In this document: in pieces, positions 35,501 through 43,741 of the stretch
How the letters are laid out: every line of letters starts with the position of its first letter
How positions within the stretch are numbered: position 1 is the first letter of the stretch
NCBI GenBank assembly: GCA_012031035.1
Contig: JAAUUT010000024.1
Coordinates: 1 to 52,909 of the forward strand
Direction: 5' to 3'
DNA: 52,909 bases
DNA from: Candidatus Altimarinota bacterium
GTDB taxonomy: Bacteria > Cyanobacteriota > Cyanobacteriia > Cyanobacteriales > Microcystaceae
Made by a program: the position numbers and the translations under genes
Notes under the pieces: model-generated
The model's database searches: none
Told to the model about the DNA's origin: nothing
The model's input: the letters and a program-made list of their open reading frames with translations, nothing else

Positions 35501-36370
35501 TCAAAAATTATTTTTAGAACTTTTTTGTTTTAGGAACGAGACATTAATTACATATCCAATTCCAACTCCCGCGATCGCAATAACGAATATCCATAAAATT
35601 GTTTTAGCAAATGGCATCGTCAGGGGAGAAGAATGAGAAACAGTAGAAATGAGCGAAACCGATGAAATTGCTCCTACTGCATCGATATCCGCGCCTCCCC
35701 AGCCAATCCATTGACCGTTATGTAACACGCCGTCATGTTCGCCTTCTGCGGGGTCGTCGGTTAAACGAACATAGGCAAAATAGTCTTCTGGCCCCCACCC
35801 AAACGCATCGATATCGATGCCGTTATGTTGCGCGTCGGTGCGACCAACTGCTTGCCAGGTTTTACCATTTTTACTAATTTCAACCAAGACCGATTCAGTT
35901 TTCTCCCCAGCTTCAAAAATCCAAAGATCGGGTTTAATATCGCCGCTTCCTGTCAAGGCATTATTAGTAAATCTTAATGTAATACTGCCGCCGAGTCCGA
36001 GGGCAACATCGTGACGAGCCGATAAAGACGAGAGTTGATATTGGGGGGTGGTAGAATTGGGAGTACCAAGCGCGCTAACAGGATTGTTAAACGGTTCTCG
36101 AACGTTGGGTAATTGCTCGTCGTTGAGATAAATAATAGGTTCGTAGGAAACGACAGTATCGGCAAAAGAAACTTCTCCAGCCGGAAACTCTACATCATAA
36201 AATGTTGTGGTAGGGGCAACCGCTTCTGAGAGCAAAATAACGGCTACAGCACTCAACGACAGCAAAGCCGAAAAAATGATTATACGGCGACCAAAAGGAC
36301 GAGTATTTCGCTCGGATAGTCGATTTTCGATCCCGTTCATAATTTCTGTCAGCGCGTCAATGATTTTCAA
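35501..36370 (-). CDS. Membrane-anchored extracytoplasmic protein of unknown function
   Basis: The 289-residue protein has two membrane segments: one near the N-terminus (IIIFSALLSLSAVAVILLSEAV, about residues 29-50) and one near the C-terminus (TILWIFVIAIAGVGIGYVI). Between them is a beta-rich extracytoplasmic domain with DVALGLGGSITLRFTNN, DLWIFEAGEKTESVLVEIS and WIGWGGADIDAVGAIS. I have seen this pattern in cyanobacterial 'cell surface' proteins, where a discoidin/lectin-like sandwich is suggested. The short C-terminal tail is basic (KQKSSKNNF). An alternative start is ATG 36340. It lies 50 bases upstream of the end of the two-component kinase on the same strand, so could be in that transcript. 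Confidence 0.7.
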   Translation of the reverse strand: MKIIDALTEIMNGIENRLSERNTRPFGRRIIIFSALLSLSAVAVILLSEAVAPTTTFYDVEFPAGEVSFADTVVSYEPIIYLNDEQLPNVREPFNNPVSALGTPNSTTPQYQLSSLSARHDVALGLGGSITLRFTNNALTGSGDIKPDLWIFEAGEKTESVLVEISKNGKTWQAVGRTDAQHNGIDIDAFGWGPEDYFAYVRLTDDPAEGEHDGVLHNGQWIGWGGADIDAVGAISSVSLISTVSHSSPLTMPFAKTILWIFVIAIAGVGIGYVINVSFLKQKSSKNNF

Positions 36371-36420
36371 TCATTCTAGCTTTCCGACGCGCTTTTGTTT
36401 AGCTTAATGGCATTTAAAAC

Positions 36421-37779
36421 TTACTCGGCACGAACTTCCTGAAGCGATTCTTCTCGCTGTAGTTTAGCAGGAAGAGAAGGAGTAACCACAGTAGTCAACG
36501 GTAAATATACGCTAAAGCAGCTACCCATCTTCAAGCGGCTGGTAACGCTAATCTTTCCCCCGTGACGCATGGCGATCGCCTGAGCAATTGCCAGTCCCAA
36601 TCCCGTTCCCCCTTCGCGACGAGCGCGAGCTTTATCTGCACGCCAGAAGCGATCGAAGACAAAAGGCAACTCTTCTGGAGCGATCCCAATTCCCGTATCC
36701 TCAACGCTAACGATCGCATAGCGGTTATTTTTCATGAGGCGAACAATTACCTTGCCGCCAGAGGACGTATATTGAATGGCATTGCGGATCAAATTAGAAA
36801 ATAGACGGCTCAATTGAGCGGGATCGCCATAAATTGATATAGCTGCTAATTCTCGATATTTAAGCGCCACCTCTTTTTCTTGGGCAAAAGGCTCAAATAG
36901 CTCCACTAAATCTTCCAACACTTCATCGAGCGCAATTGTCATTTTCTCGCCGCCAACCGTCAATCCGGGCGTATCAGTGCGAGCGAGAAACAATAAGTCT
37001 TCTGTTAAGGAGATCATTTGGCTAGTCGCGCTGGCGATCGCAGCTAACTTTTTGGCATCCTTGGGATGAACTCGCTCTGGATGATTGCGCATGACATCTA
37101 CTGAAGCTTTAATCGCCGTCAGAGGCCCGCGCAACTCGTGAGAAGCATCGGCCGTAAACTGTTTGAGGCGGCCAAAACTCTGCTCGACAGGCTCTATTGC
37201 CTTTTGAGTCAGCCAGAAACCCGCCACGCCGACCAATCCCAAGGTCGTCACTGCTCCCATTCCCAGTCCCCAAAGCAGTTGACTTTGAATTCTCTCAATT
37301 TCCTCAGTCGATTGACTGACCCGAATAAAACCATCGATTGAGGGAGAATTTGAATTTAGACCGTTGCCAGAGATGGGAATGGTAAACGTCCGAATTTGAC
37401 TGTTTTGTTGCAATCGCTTAATCGTCCAAAAGCCCGGTCGCGGTGGTAGCGCGATCTTGAGCGTTCCTTTAGAGGCGATCAGTTGACCTTCTGTGTCGAA
37501 CCATTCTACACTTTGGCGATCGCGATTAAAGATGTCTTGCCAAGAAACGCGATTGACATCTTCAAAATATTGCTCTCCTTTATTTTGAACTTCACTCAAA
37601 GAAGGAATAGCTGATTCAGCCAGCGTTTGCAGTTTTTTATCTAATTCTCGATAAAGACTGCGACTAAAAAAAACATAAACGCCCGTCCCAAACAAGCCTA
37701 AAATCGCGGCCATCACCACTAAATAGGACAACAATAAACGCCAGCGCAAATCTCGAAACATCATCCAGAAATCATACAA
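36421..37779 (-). CDS. Membrane sensor histidine kinase
   Basis: The 452-residue kinase has two membrane segments (LLLSYLVVMAAILGLFGTGVYV at about 16-37 and LLWGLGMGAVTTLGLVGVAGFWL at about 168-190) flanking a 130-residue extracytoplasmic domain. Then a HisKA domain, DASHELRGPLTAI (His214), and a HATPase domain with N-box NLIRNAIQYT, DTGIGIAPEELP and GGTGLGLAIAQAI. The layout resembles cyanobacterial metal- or redox-responsive kinases of the ManS/RppB type; the exact orthologue is not clear. It is encoded behind its OmpR-type regulator. Confidence 0.9.
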   Translation of the reverse strand: MYDFWMMFRDLRWRLLLSYLVVMAAILGLFGTGVYVFFSRSLYRELDKKLQTLAESAIPSLSEVQNKGEQYFEDVNRVSWQDIFNRDRQSVEWFDTEGQLIASKGTLKIALPPRPGFWTIKRLQQNSQIRTFTIPISGNGLNSNSPSIDGFIRVSQSTEEIERIQSQLLWGLGMGAVTTLGLVGVAGFWLTQKAIEPVEQSFGRLKQFTADASHELRGPLTAIKASVDVMRNHPERVHPKDAKKLAAIASATSQMISLTEDLLFLARTDTPGLTVGGEKMTIALDEVLEDLVELFEPFAQEKEVALKYRELAAISIYGDPAQLSRLFSNLIRNAIQYTSSGGKVIVRLMKNNRYAIVSVEDTGIGIAPEELPFVFDRFWRADKARARREGGTGLGLAIAQAIAMRHGGKISVTSRLKMGSCFSVYLPLTTVVTPSLPAKLQREESLQEVRAE

Positions 37780-37839
37780 ATAGCATTTACAGTTCGCTCG
37801 GTTGACTCGATCTCACGCGAGTTGCGATTTCTTCGTCTG

Positions 37840-38519
37840 TTAGGGTTTCTGTTTGAGTCGATAGCCCAAACCATAAACCGTCTCGATAAAATCAGGTGGA
37901 GCGCCAACTGATTCTAGTTTTGCCGCAAACTTCTGATATGTGCTTTGACCGTTGATTCCTCTGGAATTTGGTCGAACGACCAAAGTTGTTCGAGGATTTG
38001 TGCCCGACTAAAAACTCGGCGACCGTGACGCAAGAAAAATTCTAGCAATCGGTATTCGGTTGGACTTAGGGTTAGAGAACGATTGCCGTAAGCCACATCG
38101 CAAGTGCTAGGGTCGAGACGCAACTCACCCCATTCTAGTACGGGAGGTAGAGGCGAGCTTCCCCGCCGCGACAAGGCGCGGATGCGGGCAGAGAGTTCTT
38201 GTAGGTCAAAGGGTTTGATCAGATAATCGTCGGCTCCTGCATCGAGTCCTGCCACGCGATCGCCCACCGTATCCCTGGCTGTTAACATCAAAATTGGCGT
38301 TGTACAACCTTTTGAGCGCAACCGCCTACACAGGCTAACGCCATCGAGCCTGGGTAACATCACGTCTAATAAGATCAGGTCGTAGGTAAATGTATCGGCT
38401 AGTTCCCAGCCTGCTTGCCCGTCATTAGCAACTTCCACAACGTAGTTGCGATCGCTTAGATCCTCGACCAGAGCATCTGTAATGCGTTCGTCGTCTTCTA
38501 CGAGTAAAATCTTCATCAA
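37840..38519 (-). pseudogene. OmpR-family response regulator, frameshifted near its C-terminus
   Basis: The receiver domain (residues 1-120) has the acidic pocket VEDDE, phospho-acceptor Asp52 in LLDVMLPRLDG and Lys in LIKPFDL. A winged-helix DNA-binding domain follows (LRLDPSTCDVAYGNRSLTLS, VKAHIRSLRQ). The frame as read ends at 37914 with RSLRQN. The normal ending LESVGAPPDFIETVYGLGYRLKQKP is in the next frame and stops at 37840; one missing base in the TTTT at 37918-37921 explains this. Corrected length is 226 residues, the family norm. As read the recognition wing would be lost. It precedes and presumably partners the membrane kinase. Confidence 0.9.
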
Positions 38520-38670
38520 GATTTCTGAATATTATTTTTGAGTCCTATAGCCATCCTATCGGAAACGTGGAAAAATCTAGACTAGTGTTTTATTTAAGAC
38601 CAAAAATCGCTGTTCGTTCCCTAACCCAAAAACTCTATTACTTAAACAGAAATTTAAGCACACTTAAGCG

Positions 38671-38940
38671 ATGGCTCATTTTTTATCAACTGACGATCGG
38701 CATCCAACGAAGGTTGCCCACAAGTCGATCGCCGACTCTGTTCTCGATGTTCTTGAATCTGTTTTTGGAAATAGCCAGTCTTACCAATTGTCAAGTTTAA
38801 GTTCTCAATTGTCTGCCACTTCTGCGGTTATTAAGCCGTCTAGGTCTGTTTCGGTACCGGAACCTTCTTTGGTTTCTGTTTTGGGTGCAGCCGGTCTTTG
38901 GTTTTTAGGTCAAAAGTTTCAAAAACGTTTGGTCTCCTAA
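38671..38940 (+). CDS. Short PEP-CTERM-tailed ORF, possible remnant
   Basis: The 89-codon frame ends in a clear PEP-CTERM sorting signal: SVPEPSLVSVLGAAGLWFLG followed by a basic QKFQKRLVS. PEP-CTERM proteins also need an N-terminal signal peptide, which is absent here (MAHFLSTDDRHPTKVAH is hydrophilic). It is therefore probably the surviving 3' end of a larger exported protein gene. A larger PEP-CTERM protein, the GDSL esterase, is next in the same direction, and its tail (SVPESSLVSALGLLGLLAV) is similar. It might also be expressed as a small tail-anchored peptide. Confidence 0.45.
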   Translation: MAHFLSTDDRHPTKVAHKSIADSVLDVLESVFGNSQSYQLSSLSSQLSATSAVIKPSRSVSVPEPSLVSVLGAAGLWFLGQKFQKRLVS

Positions 38941-38970
38941 AAAATATTGCTGGCAAACTAAATTAGGAGC

Positions 38971-38989
38971 AGACAAAATTTTTTTGTCT
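38971..38989 (+). terminator. Hairpin AGACAAAA...TTTTGTCT
   Basis: AGACAAAA at 38971-38978 pairs with TTTTGTCT at 38982-38989, followed by TGCTTCTTTT. It stands 30 bases after the short PEP-CTERM frame and would serve as a terminator for it. Its stem is AT-rich and thus weak. Confidence 0.5.
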
Positions 38990-39090
38990 TGCTTCTTTTC
39001 AGCCCGTCTAAAAAAAGCTAATGATAAAAGACTAGCTTTTAATGTCAAAAATTTCGATTAAGTTTGTCTCACTAATCAATTTAAATTTGT

Positions 39091-40170
39091 ATGTCAATCG
39101 ATACCGTGTTAAAGACCGTTACAGGAACTGCGATCGCGCTAGTCACCTTCTCAACGCTACCTGCTAATGCTGCATCCCATTACAACTCGCTATTTGTCTT
39201 CGGCGATAGCGTTTCCGATACTGGTAATACTTTTAACCTTGTAGGTTTTCCCCCTGCCCCTTTCTACGCTAACAGTCGTTATACTAACGGTTCGATTTGG
39301 ATAGATTATTTGGGCGATTCCCTAGGCGTAAACCCCACTAACTATACTTCTCTCCCTCCGAATAGTGCGATTCCCACCCAAGGTGTTAACTTTGCTACAG
39401 GCGGAGCTACTAGCGGAAGAGACAACTTGGGAGATCCTTTGTTTCCTGGCGTAAATCTTCCTGGTCTGGGCGAGCAAATCGACCAGTATAACGATTTGCT
39501 CGGCGGTCGTTCGGCCAATCCCGATGCCCTTTACGTGGTGTTGGCTGGCAGTAACGATTATATTCGTCTGTTTTCTTCCCCAACGCCACCTTCAGATCTT
39601 CCAGGTCAGATCGCTCAAACAGTAGGGAATGTGTCAAGCGCGCTTGCAACGCTCGCTCAATCTGGCGCTCGCAATGTTTTAGTAGCTAATTTGCCGAATT
39701 TGGGCGATCTTCCCGTCGGCACCCCCCAGCAAGCAGCACTCAATCAATTAACTGGCGCTCACAACGCGGCGTTGGCTCAAAGCATCGCTGGTTTAAAACA
39801 GCAGTTTTCTGGAACCAACTTTATCAGTTTGGATATTAATTCTCTGTTTCAAACCGTTCGGAATGACCCGGCAAGTTTTGGTTTTGCTAATGCAACTGAC
39901 AATTGTACGGGAATTGATTTTCCTTTTATCGACCCTGCCACAGACATATCTGGTGCGATCGCTTGCAACACAGCTTTAGCAGCTAACCCTAAAGCTTTTT
40001 TATTCTACGATAATCAGCATCCTACCACTGAAGGACATCGCCTTATCGCTAATGCTGCCGTAGATGTGCTAGAGGCAAAAAGCGTGCCCGAATCTTCTCT
40101 AGTGTCAGCCTTGGGTTTGTTAGGGCTTTTAGCCGTTGGAGGAGCGTTACGAAAAAATAATCTTCGGTAA
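39091..40170 (+). CDS. GDSL-family esterase/lipase with PEP-CTERM anchor
   Basis: The 359-residue exported hydrolase has a signal peptide (TGTAIALVTFSTLPANA, cleaved near residue 28). The GDSL block I is FVFGDSVSDTGN with nucleophile Ser40, block II NFATGGATSG with the Gly, block III VVLAGSNDY, and block V FYDNQHPTTEGH with the catalytic Asp and His. It ends with a PEP-CTERM-like sorting tail SVPESSLVSALGLLGLLAVG and RKNNLR. It probably acts at or outside the outer membrane as an esterase. The first codon is ATG 39091; no obvious operon partner. A shared hairpin terminator lies between it and the psb genes. Confidence 0.9.
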   Translation: MSIDTVLKTVTGTAIALVTFSTLPANAASHYNSLFVFGDSVSDTGNTFNLVGFPPAPFYANSRYTNGSIWIDYLGDSLGVNPTNYTSLPPNSAIPTQGVNFATGGATSGRDNLGDPLFPGVNLPGLGEQIDQYNDLLGGRSANPDALYVVLAGSNDYIRLFSSPTPPSDLPGQIAQTVGNVSSALATLAQSGARNVLVANLPNLGDLPVGTPQQAALNQLTGAHNAALAQSIAGLKQQFSGTNFISLDINSLFQTVRNDPASFGFANATDNCTGIDFPFIDPATDISGAIACNTALAANPKAFLFYDNQHPTTEGHRLIANAAVDVLEAKSVPESSLVSALGLLGLLAVGGALRKNNLR

Positions 40171-40190
40171 GCAAAAAGCGTAAAAATAAC

Positions 40191-40227
40191 AAAATACCAC
40201 CTATTTCTAAAAAATAGGCGGTATTTT
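40191..40227. terminator. Bidirectional terminator between esterase and psbJ
   Basis: AAAATACCACCTATTT at 40191-40206 pairs with AAATAGGCGGTATTTT at 40212-40227, with one mismatch. It is flanked by A and T tracts on both sides. It lies 21 bases after the esterase stop and 46 bases after the psbJ stop, so it can stop both converging transcripts. Confidence 0.8.
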
Positions 40228-40272
40228 AGTTATAGTATGGTTTTAAGCGTCGATTTTAATAGGAATATTACT

Positions 40273-40392
40273 CTACAAAGAAGAGCCTAAACCAGCGTAG
40301 GCACCGTAGAAGAAAAGACCCACAACAGCGATTACGCCTAAACCAGCAACAACACCGACAACCCACAAGGGAATGCGTCCTTCTGCAAACAT
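40273..40392 (-). CDS. psbJ: Photosystem II reaction centre protein J
   Basis: This 39-residue single-span thylakoid protein reads [20 protein letters not shown] and ends [13 protein letters not shown], fully typical of PsbJ. GGAGAA precedes the start. It is the last gene of psbE-psbF-psbL-psbJ, whose order is conserved from cyanobacteria to chloroplasts. PsbJ sits near cytochrome b559 and influences electron flow from QA to plastoquinone. Confidence 0.97.
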   Translation of the reverse strand: MFAEGRIPLWVVGVVAGLGVIAVVGLFFYGAYAGLGSSL

Positions 40393-40442
40393 AATTTACG
40401 TTCTCCTAAATGGCTCCTAAAGACACTTCAATAATTCTTGAA

Positions 40443-40562
40443 TTAATTGAAGAAATAACTAGAGAATAGAATACCAAGGACTGCAATCAGCAGTAAACCC
40501 AAGTATAAAGAAGTCCGATTCAGTTCTACAGGTTGTCTGTTCGGATTTTTAATTTTTTCCAT
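40443..40562 (-). CDS. psbL: Photosystem II reaction centre protein L
   Basis: The 39-residue protein reads [20 protein letters not shown] and ends ILFSSYFFN, exact PsbL features. One membrane helix. It begins 9 bases after psbF. PsbL stabilises the PSII dimer and the QA site. Confidence 0.97.
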   Translation of the reverse strand: MEKIKNPNRQPVELNRTSLYLGLLLIAVLGILFSSYFFN

Positions 40563-40571
40563 GACTTTCTC

Positions 40572-40706
40572 CTATCTTTGGATAAATTGCATAGCCGCGA
40601 TCGCGCCTATAAAAAATACAGTAGGAACGGCTAGGGTATGAACTGCTAGCCATCTGACAGTAAAAATTGGATATGAAACGGGTTGATTGGGAGATTGAGT
40701 TGCCAT
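40572..40706 (-). CDS. psbF: Cytochrome b559 subunit beta
   Basis: The 44-residue protein [20 protein letters not shown] continues to [22 protein letters not shown]. His in [11 protein letters not shown] ligates the haem shared with PsbE. One membrane helix. AGAGGT precedes the start, and 27 bases separate it from psbE. Confidence 0.97.
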   Translation of the reverse strand: MATQSPNQPVSYPIFTVRWLAVHTLAVPTVFFIGAIAAMQFIQR

Positions 40707-40733
40707 AGTGTTTACCTCTTTTCAAACAACAAT

Positions 40734-40979
40734 TTACTTGTTGAATTCCTTAATTTGTTGGTTAGCTTTAAAGCGATCGGTAATAATCGGTAATTCTTGA
40801 CGCTCTTGGGTGTAATATTCATCGGGACGAGGTGTCCCAAATACATCGTATGCCAGTCCAGTTTGGACGAACAACCACCCTGCTATAAACAACATTGGAA
40901 TGGTGATGCTATGAATTACCCAGTAACGAACGCTAGTAATAATATCCGAAAACGGACGTTCTCCAGTGCTACCAGACAT
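40734..40979 (-). CDS. psbE: Cytochrome b559 subunit alpha
   Basis: This 81-residue thylakoid protein reads [20 protein letters not shown] and continues [19 protein letters not shown]. The histidine in VIHSITIP ligates the haem of cytochrome b559. The C-terminal lumenal tail ([11 protein letters not shown]) is typical. AGGAGG lies just upstream. It is the first psb gene after ycf48, 85 bases away. Confidence 0.98.
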   Translation of the reverse strand: MSGSTGERPFSDIITSVRYWVIHSITIPMLFIAGWLFVQTGLAYDVFGTPRPDEYYTQERQELPIITDRFKANQQIKEFNK

Positions 40980-41064
40980 TTGATGTTATCCTCCTATTGT
41001 TATCGGTTTAAATCTAGTCAATATGATAAAAACTGCTGACCCAGGAACAACTACAACCTTATGT

Positions 41065-42078
41065 TTAAGCTGTTTGGGATGACGGTTCATATCTAAGTAA
41101 AACACCTTTTTGACCCAGAATAAATCCCTTTTCAGGGCTGACAAAGACAATTTTATAGAAATTAGAAGGTGTATTTTCTATATCTCTGTCTTTTTGCCAT
41201 GTTTTTCCATCGTCAAAGCTTACCAATAGATTGCCGCTACCGCCAGCTACCCATAGCTCTTCGGGAACCCTAGAAGCTAAATCTAGCAATCCCCAACTAG
41301 TCGAAAATTCAGGATAAATAACTTCTCCCCATTCTTCATCGGTATTTTCAGGATCGGCAAATTGAATTTGACCGCCTCTAGCGAGCAACCACAGCCGTCC
41401 ATCGTCGCTGTATCCCATCGTCTGCAATCTGCGCGATGAAGTGCGATTGTGAGGAGTCCATTCGTTTTGTCCGGGTTCCCAAGTTGAGTAGAAGTTGCCT
41501 CTTGCAGATACAGCAACATACTTACCATCAGACGAACGAGAAATCGTTCTCGCCACCCCTACTGCTCCTTCGACAAGCGCTTGCCAAGTACGCCCGCTAT
41601 TGGTCGTTTTGTAAATTGCCCCCAAATCTGTTACCATTTCTGCTGTTTTAGATCCTAGGGCAATAACGCTGTAAGGGGCACCCGGTAACTTTTCGCTTAG
41701 GGGAATGCGCGACCAAGAAGTACCGCCATCTTCTGTATGTAGTAAGATAGCGGGTTTTCCAGTAATCCACCCTTCTTGTCCGCTAAAACTAACAGAATTA
41801 AAGCTGGCTTTTTCCTCTCCCAAATCTAGCTTTTTTTCTTGCCAAGTTTTTCCAGCATCGGTTGTTTCAAACAAAGCTGCTTGAGAACCAACCAACCAGC
41901 CCCGATTGGGGTCGTCGGTAAAGGCAACATCGGCAAAGCTAGAATCGGTTTCTAGCGAAACAAGCGTCCAGGGATTGTAACTGGTAGAAGGGACTTTGCT
42001 GCAACTAATACAGAATAAAGAAACCGCAATTAATATTAAAATTTGTTTCAGCTTTCTCATGAAAATAGTCATAAACAA
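41065..42078 (-). CDS. ycf48: Photosystem II assembly factor Ycf48 (HCF136 homologue)
   Basis: The 337-residue protein has a lipoprotein signal (ILIAVSLFCISCSKVPS, cysteine near residue 26). A seven-bladed beta propeller follows, with repeated DGGTSWSRIPLS- and DDGKTWQKD-like blade motifs. Ycf48 binds newly made D1 and pD1-D2 complexes in the thylakoid lumen during PSII assembly and repair. The start may be ATG 42078, 42072 or 42060. Its location between rubA and psbE is the conserved cyanobacterial order and supports the assignment. Confidence 0.95.
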   Translation of the reverse strand: MFMTIFMRKLKQILILIAVSLFCISCSKVPSTSYNPWTLVSLETDSSFADVAFTDDPNRGWLVGSQAALFETTDAGKTWQEKKLDLGEEKASFNSVSFSGQEGWITGKPAILLHTEDGGTSWSRIPLSEKLPGAPYSVIALGSKTAEMVTDLGAIYKTTNSGRTWQALVEGAVGVARTISRSSDGKYVAVSARGNFYSTWEPGQNEWTPHNRTSSRRLQTMGYSDDGRLWLLARGGQIQFADPENTDEEWGEVIYPEFSTSWGLLDLASRVPEELWVAGGSGNLLVSFDDGKTWQKDRDIENTPSNFYKIVFVSPEKGFILGQKGVLLRYEPSSQTA

Positions 42079-42170
42079 TTGAATCGCAGGTCGGAATCTT
42101 TAGCTTAAGTTTCTCCTTGACGTAGGTTTTATGAGTACGATCGCGCTTAAATTGAGTCTAAGGATTCTGC

Positions 42171-42518
42171 TTAACTCAAACCATACATACTCAAGAAAAA
42201 AAGAAAAGCTAGTGCTAATCCGCCAAAAATTAAAAGGTTTTTTTGTCCTGGAGTCAAACGGTTAACACCAAGACCGTAATTGAGATTTTCTTGAAACCCA
42301 GAAGGAACATTAGTCGCGCCAATATTGACGAAAGCAGAACGGCTAGCGCCGCAAACCGGACAGCGCCAATTGCTCGGCAACTCCTCAAAAGGAGTTCCAG
42401 CAGGGATCTCTTTTTTTCCATCGCCTTTACTTGGCTCGTAAACATAGCCGCAAGACCGACATTCGTGACTTGCTAAAGCTTGTTCTGCCAGCGTTTTCTC
42501 TACAGGTCGCTCGCTCAT
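42171..42518 (-). CDS. rubA: Membrane-anchored rubredoxin RubA
   Basis: The 115-residue protein has the two CxxC iron motifs, [15 protein letters not shown] (Cys20, Cys23) and [11 protein letters not shown] (Cys53, Cys56). A linker and a C-terminal membrane helix ([19 protein letters not shown]) follow. This is the thylakoid rubredoxin needed for photosystem assembly. It is 92 bases upstream of ycf48 and heads the conserved rubA-ycf48-psbEFLJ cluster. Confidence 0.95.
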   Translation of the reverse strand: MSERPVEKTLAEQALASHECRSCGYVYEPSKGDGKKEIPAGTPFEELPSNWRCPVCGASRSAFVNIGATNVPSGFQENLNYGLGVNRLTPGQKNLLIFGGLALAFLFFLSMYGLS

Positions 42519-42891
42519 GGCCTCGACTAAGCAAATATTAAAGGAACTGTAACAAATTATCTCATATTCTATAACCTTCTCGACTTCTTCCCCACTTTCT
42601 GTTTTTGGAGGAATAGCGATTGTTAACTCATCCCCACTTCAAAAAGACGGAAATTTCATGTCATTGGTCATTAATTACAAAAGACAAAGGGTTAAGTAAA
42701 ATTATAAACGACTTATTTTAAGCGCTTATCAGAAATTAAAATAGTTGCGATCGCGTCCTTACACTGCGACTAAACTATTTGTTTAATATTTATATTAGAT
42801 TTTTAAAATCTCACCCAGAGGTGCAGAGAAAGGAAGGGGTCGTACGAACTTCACTAACGAATGAATTTTAAACTTTCTCGATAATTTTTAT
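42519..42891. other. 373-base intergenic region
   Basis: It contains the promoter region of rubA and the end of the next minus-strand gene. It has a dispersed-repeat-like stretch (CACCCAGAGGTGCAGAG near 42818-42834). No ORF, RNA gene or strong hairpin is visible. Confidence 0.4.
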
Positions 42892-43443
42892 TTAGTTTAT
42901 TTTTTCGCCATTGTCTAATGTTTCTTCTTTTTCTAAATAAAGCCTTACTCCTTCACTCATCTGTAAGAGATTGGGTTGAATTTTTTGCCCAAGAACATCT
43001 TCAACCAGATGAGAAACTTGACCGACGAGAAAGTGAGGAAATCCTTTGATATGTTTGGGATCGATAATTAATCGTCCGCGACTCTCAATAACGGTTGTCT
43101 GTCCGTCTTCGATAAAATGGTTATGCCCCGAACAAAAAACGGCTTCGGTAAACGCATGGGTTTCAATTTTCCAAGCTAGCGTAAAGTCTGTCTCGTTCCA
43201 GCGATCGTATTCCGTCCAAGAAAGCATATTTTCACTTAAGATAGCTCGCGCCAAGTGGGGAATCTCACCGCCACCATGCCACTCATATACGCTATGAAGA
43301 ATATTTCCTTCTTGATGGCGCGATTTAATTTCAAGCGATCGCACGTTTGGTAAATAGGGAACTAACTCAACCAACTTATCGCGATAGGTAGCATAGACCA
43401 GAGAACGGGGAAAGGGAATGCGAGTATCGGTAGAAATATTCAT
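42892..43443 (-). CDS. SRPBCC-fold (START-like) protein
   Basis: The 183-residue protein from ATG 43443 (the frame extends to 43482) begins MNISTDTRIPFPRSLVYATY, the usual first strand and helix of SRPBCC/polyketide-cyclase-like domains. SVYEWHGGGEIPH, LSWTEYDRWNETDFTLAWKI and TTVIESRGRLIID form the beta sheet, and LVGQVSHLVEDVLGQKI is in the long C-terminal helix. Such domains bind hydrophobic ligands. The ligand is unknown and no neighbour gives a hint. No signal peptide. Confidence 0.78.
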   Translation of the reverse strand: MNISTDTRIPFPRSLVYATYRDKLVELVPYLPNVRSLEIKSRHQEGNILHSVYEWHGGGEIPHLARAILSENMLSWTEYDRWNETDFTLAWKIETHAFTEAVFCSGHNHFIEDGQTTVIESRGRLIIDPKHIKGFPHFLVGQVSHLVEDVLGQKIQPNLLQMSEGVRLYLEKEETLDNGEKIN

Positions 43444-43741
43444 AAGTTGGCTTATAAAAAAATTATATTGAAGCGATCGCAATCTAAATTTTTTATTTTT
43501 TCAGTTTTCTTTAGCTATTATTCGCTCAAATGACAACTATTAAATAATTAACCATTCTCACATACTCAAAAAGAAAATTGATATCTGACCAATGAAATAA
43601 CCTACAAATCTATAGTTAGAAAGATGAAAAAATTAATAACAATTATTATTAATTTAATCAAAAAATGATAGGTATTCTCCGAGATATAAATAGTTTGCAT
43701 TATTATCTCGAACAAGTACGTCACCGTCTTAATATCGATTT

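Noticed and set aside
38567..38800. 77-codon frame overlapping the short PEP-CTERM frame
   Set aside because: No features; the overlapping frame has a clear PEP-CTERM tail.
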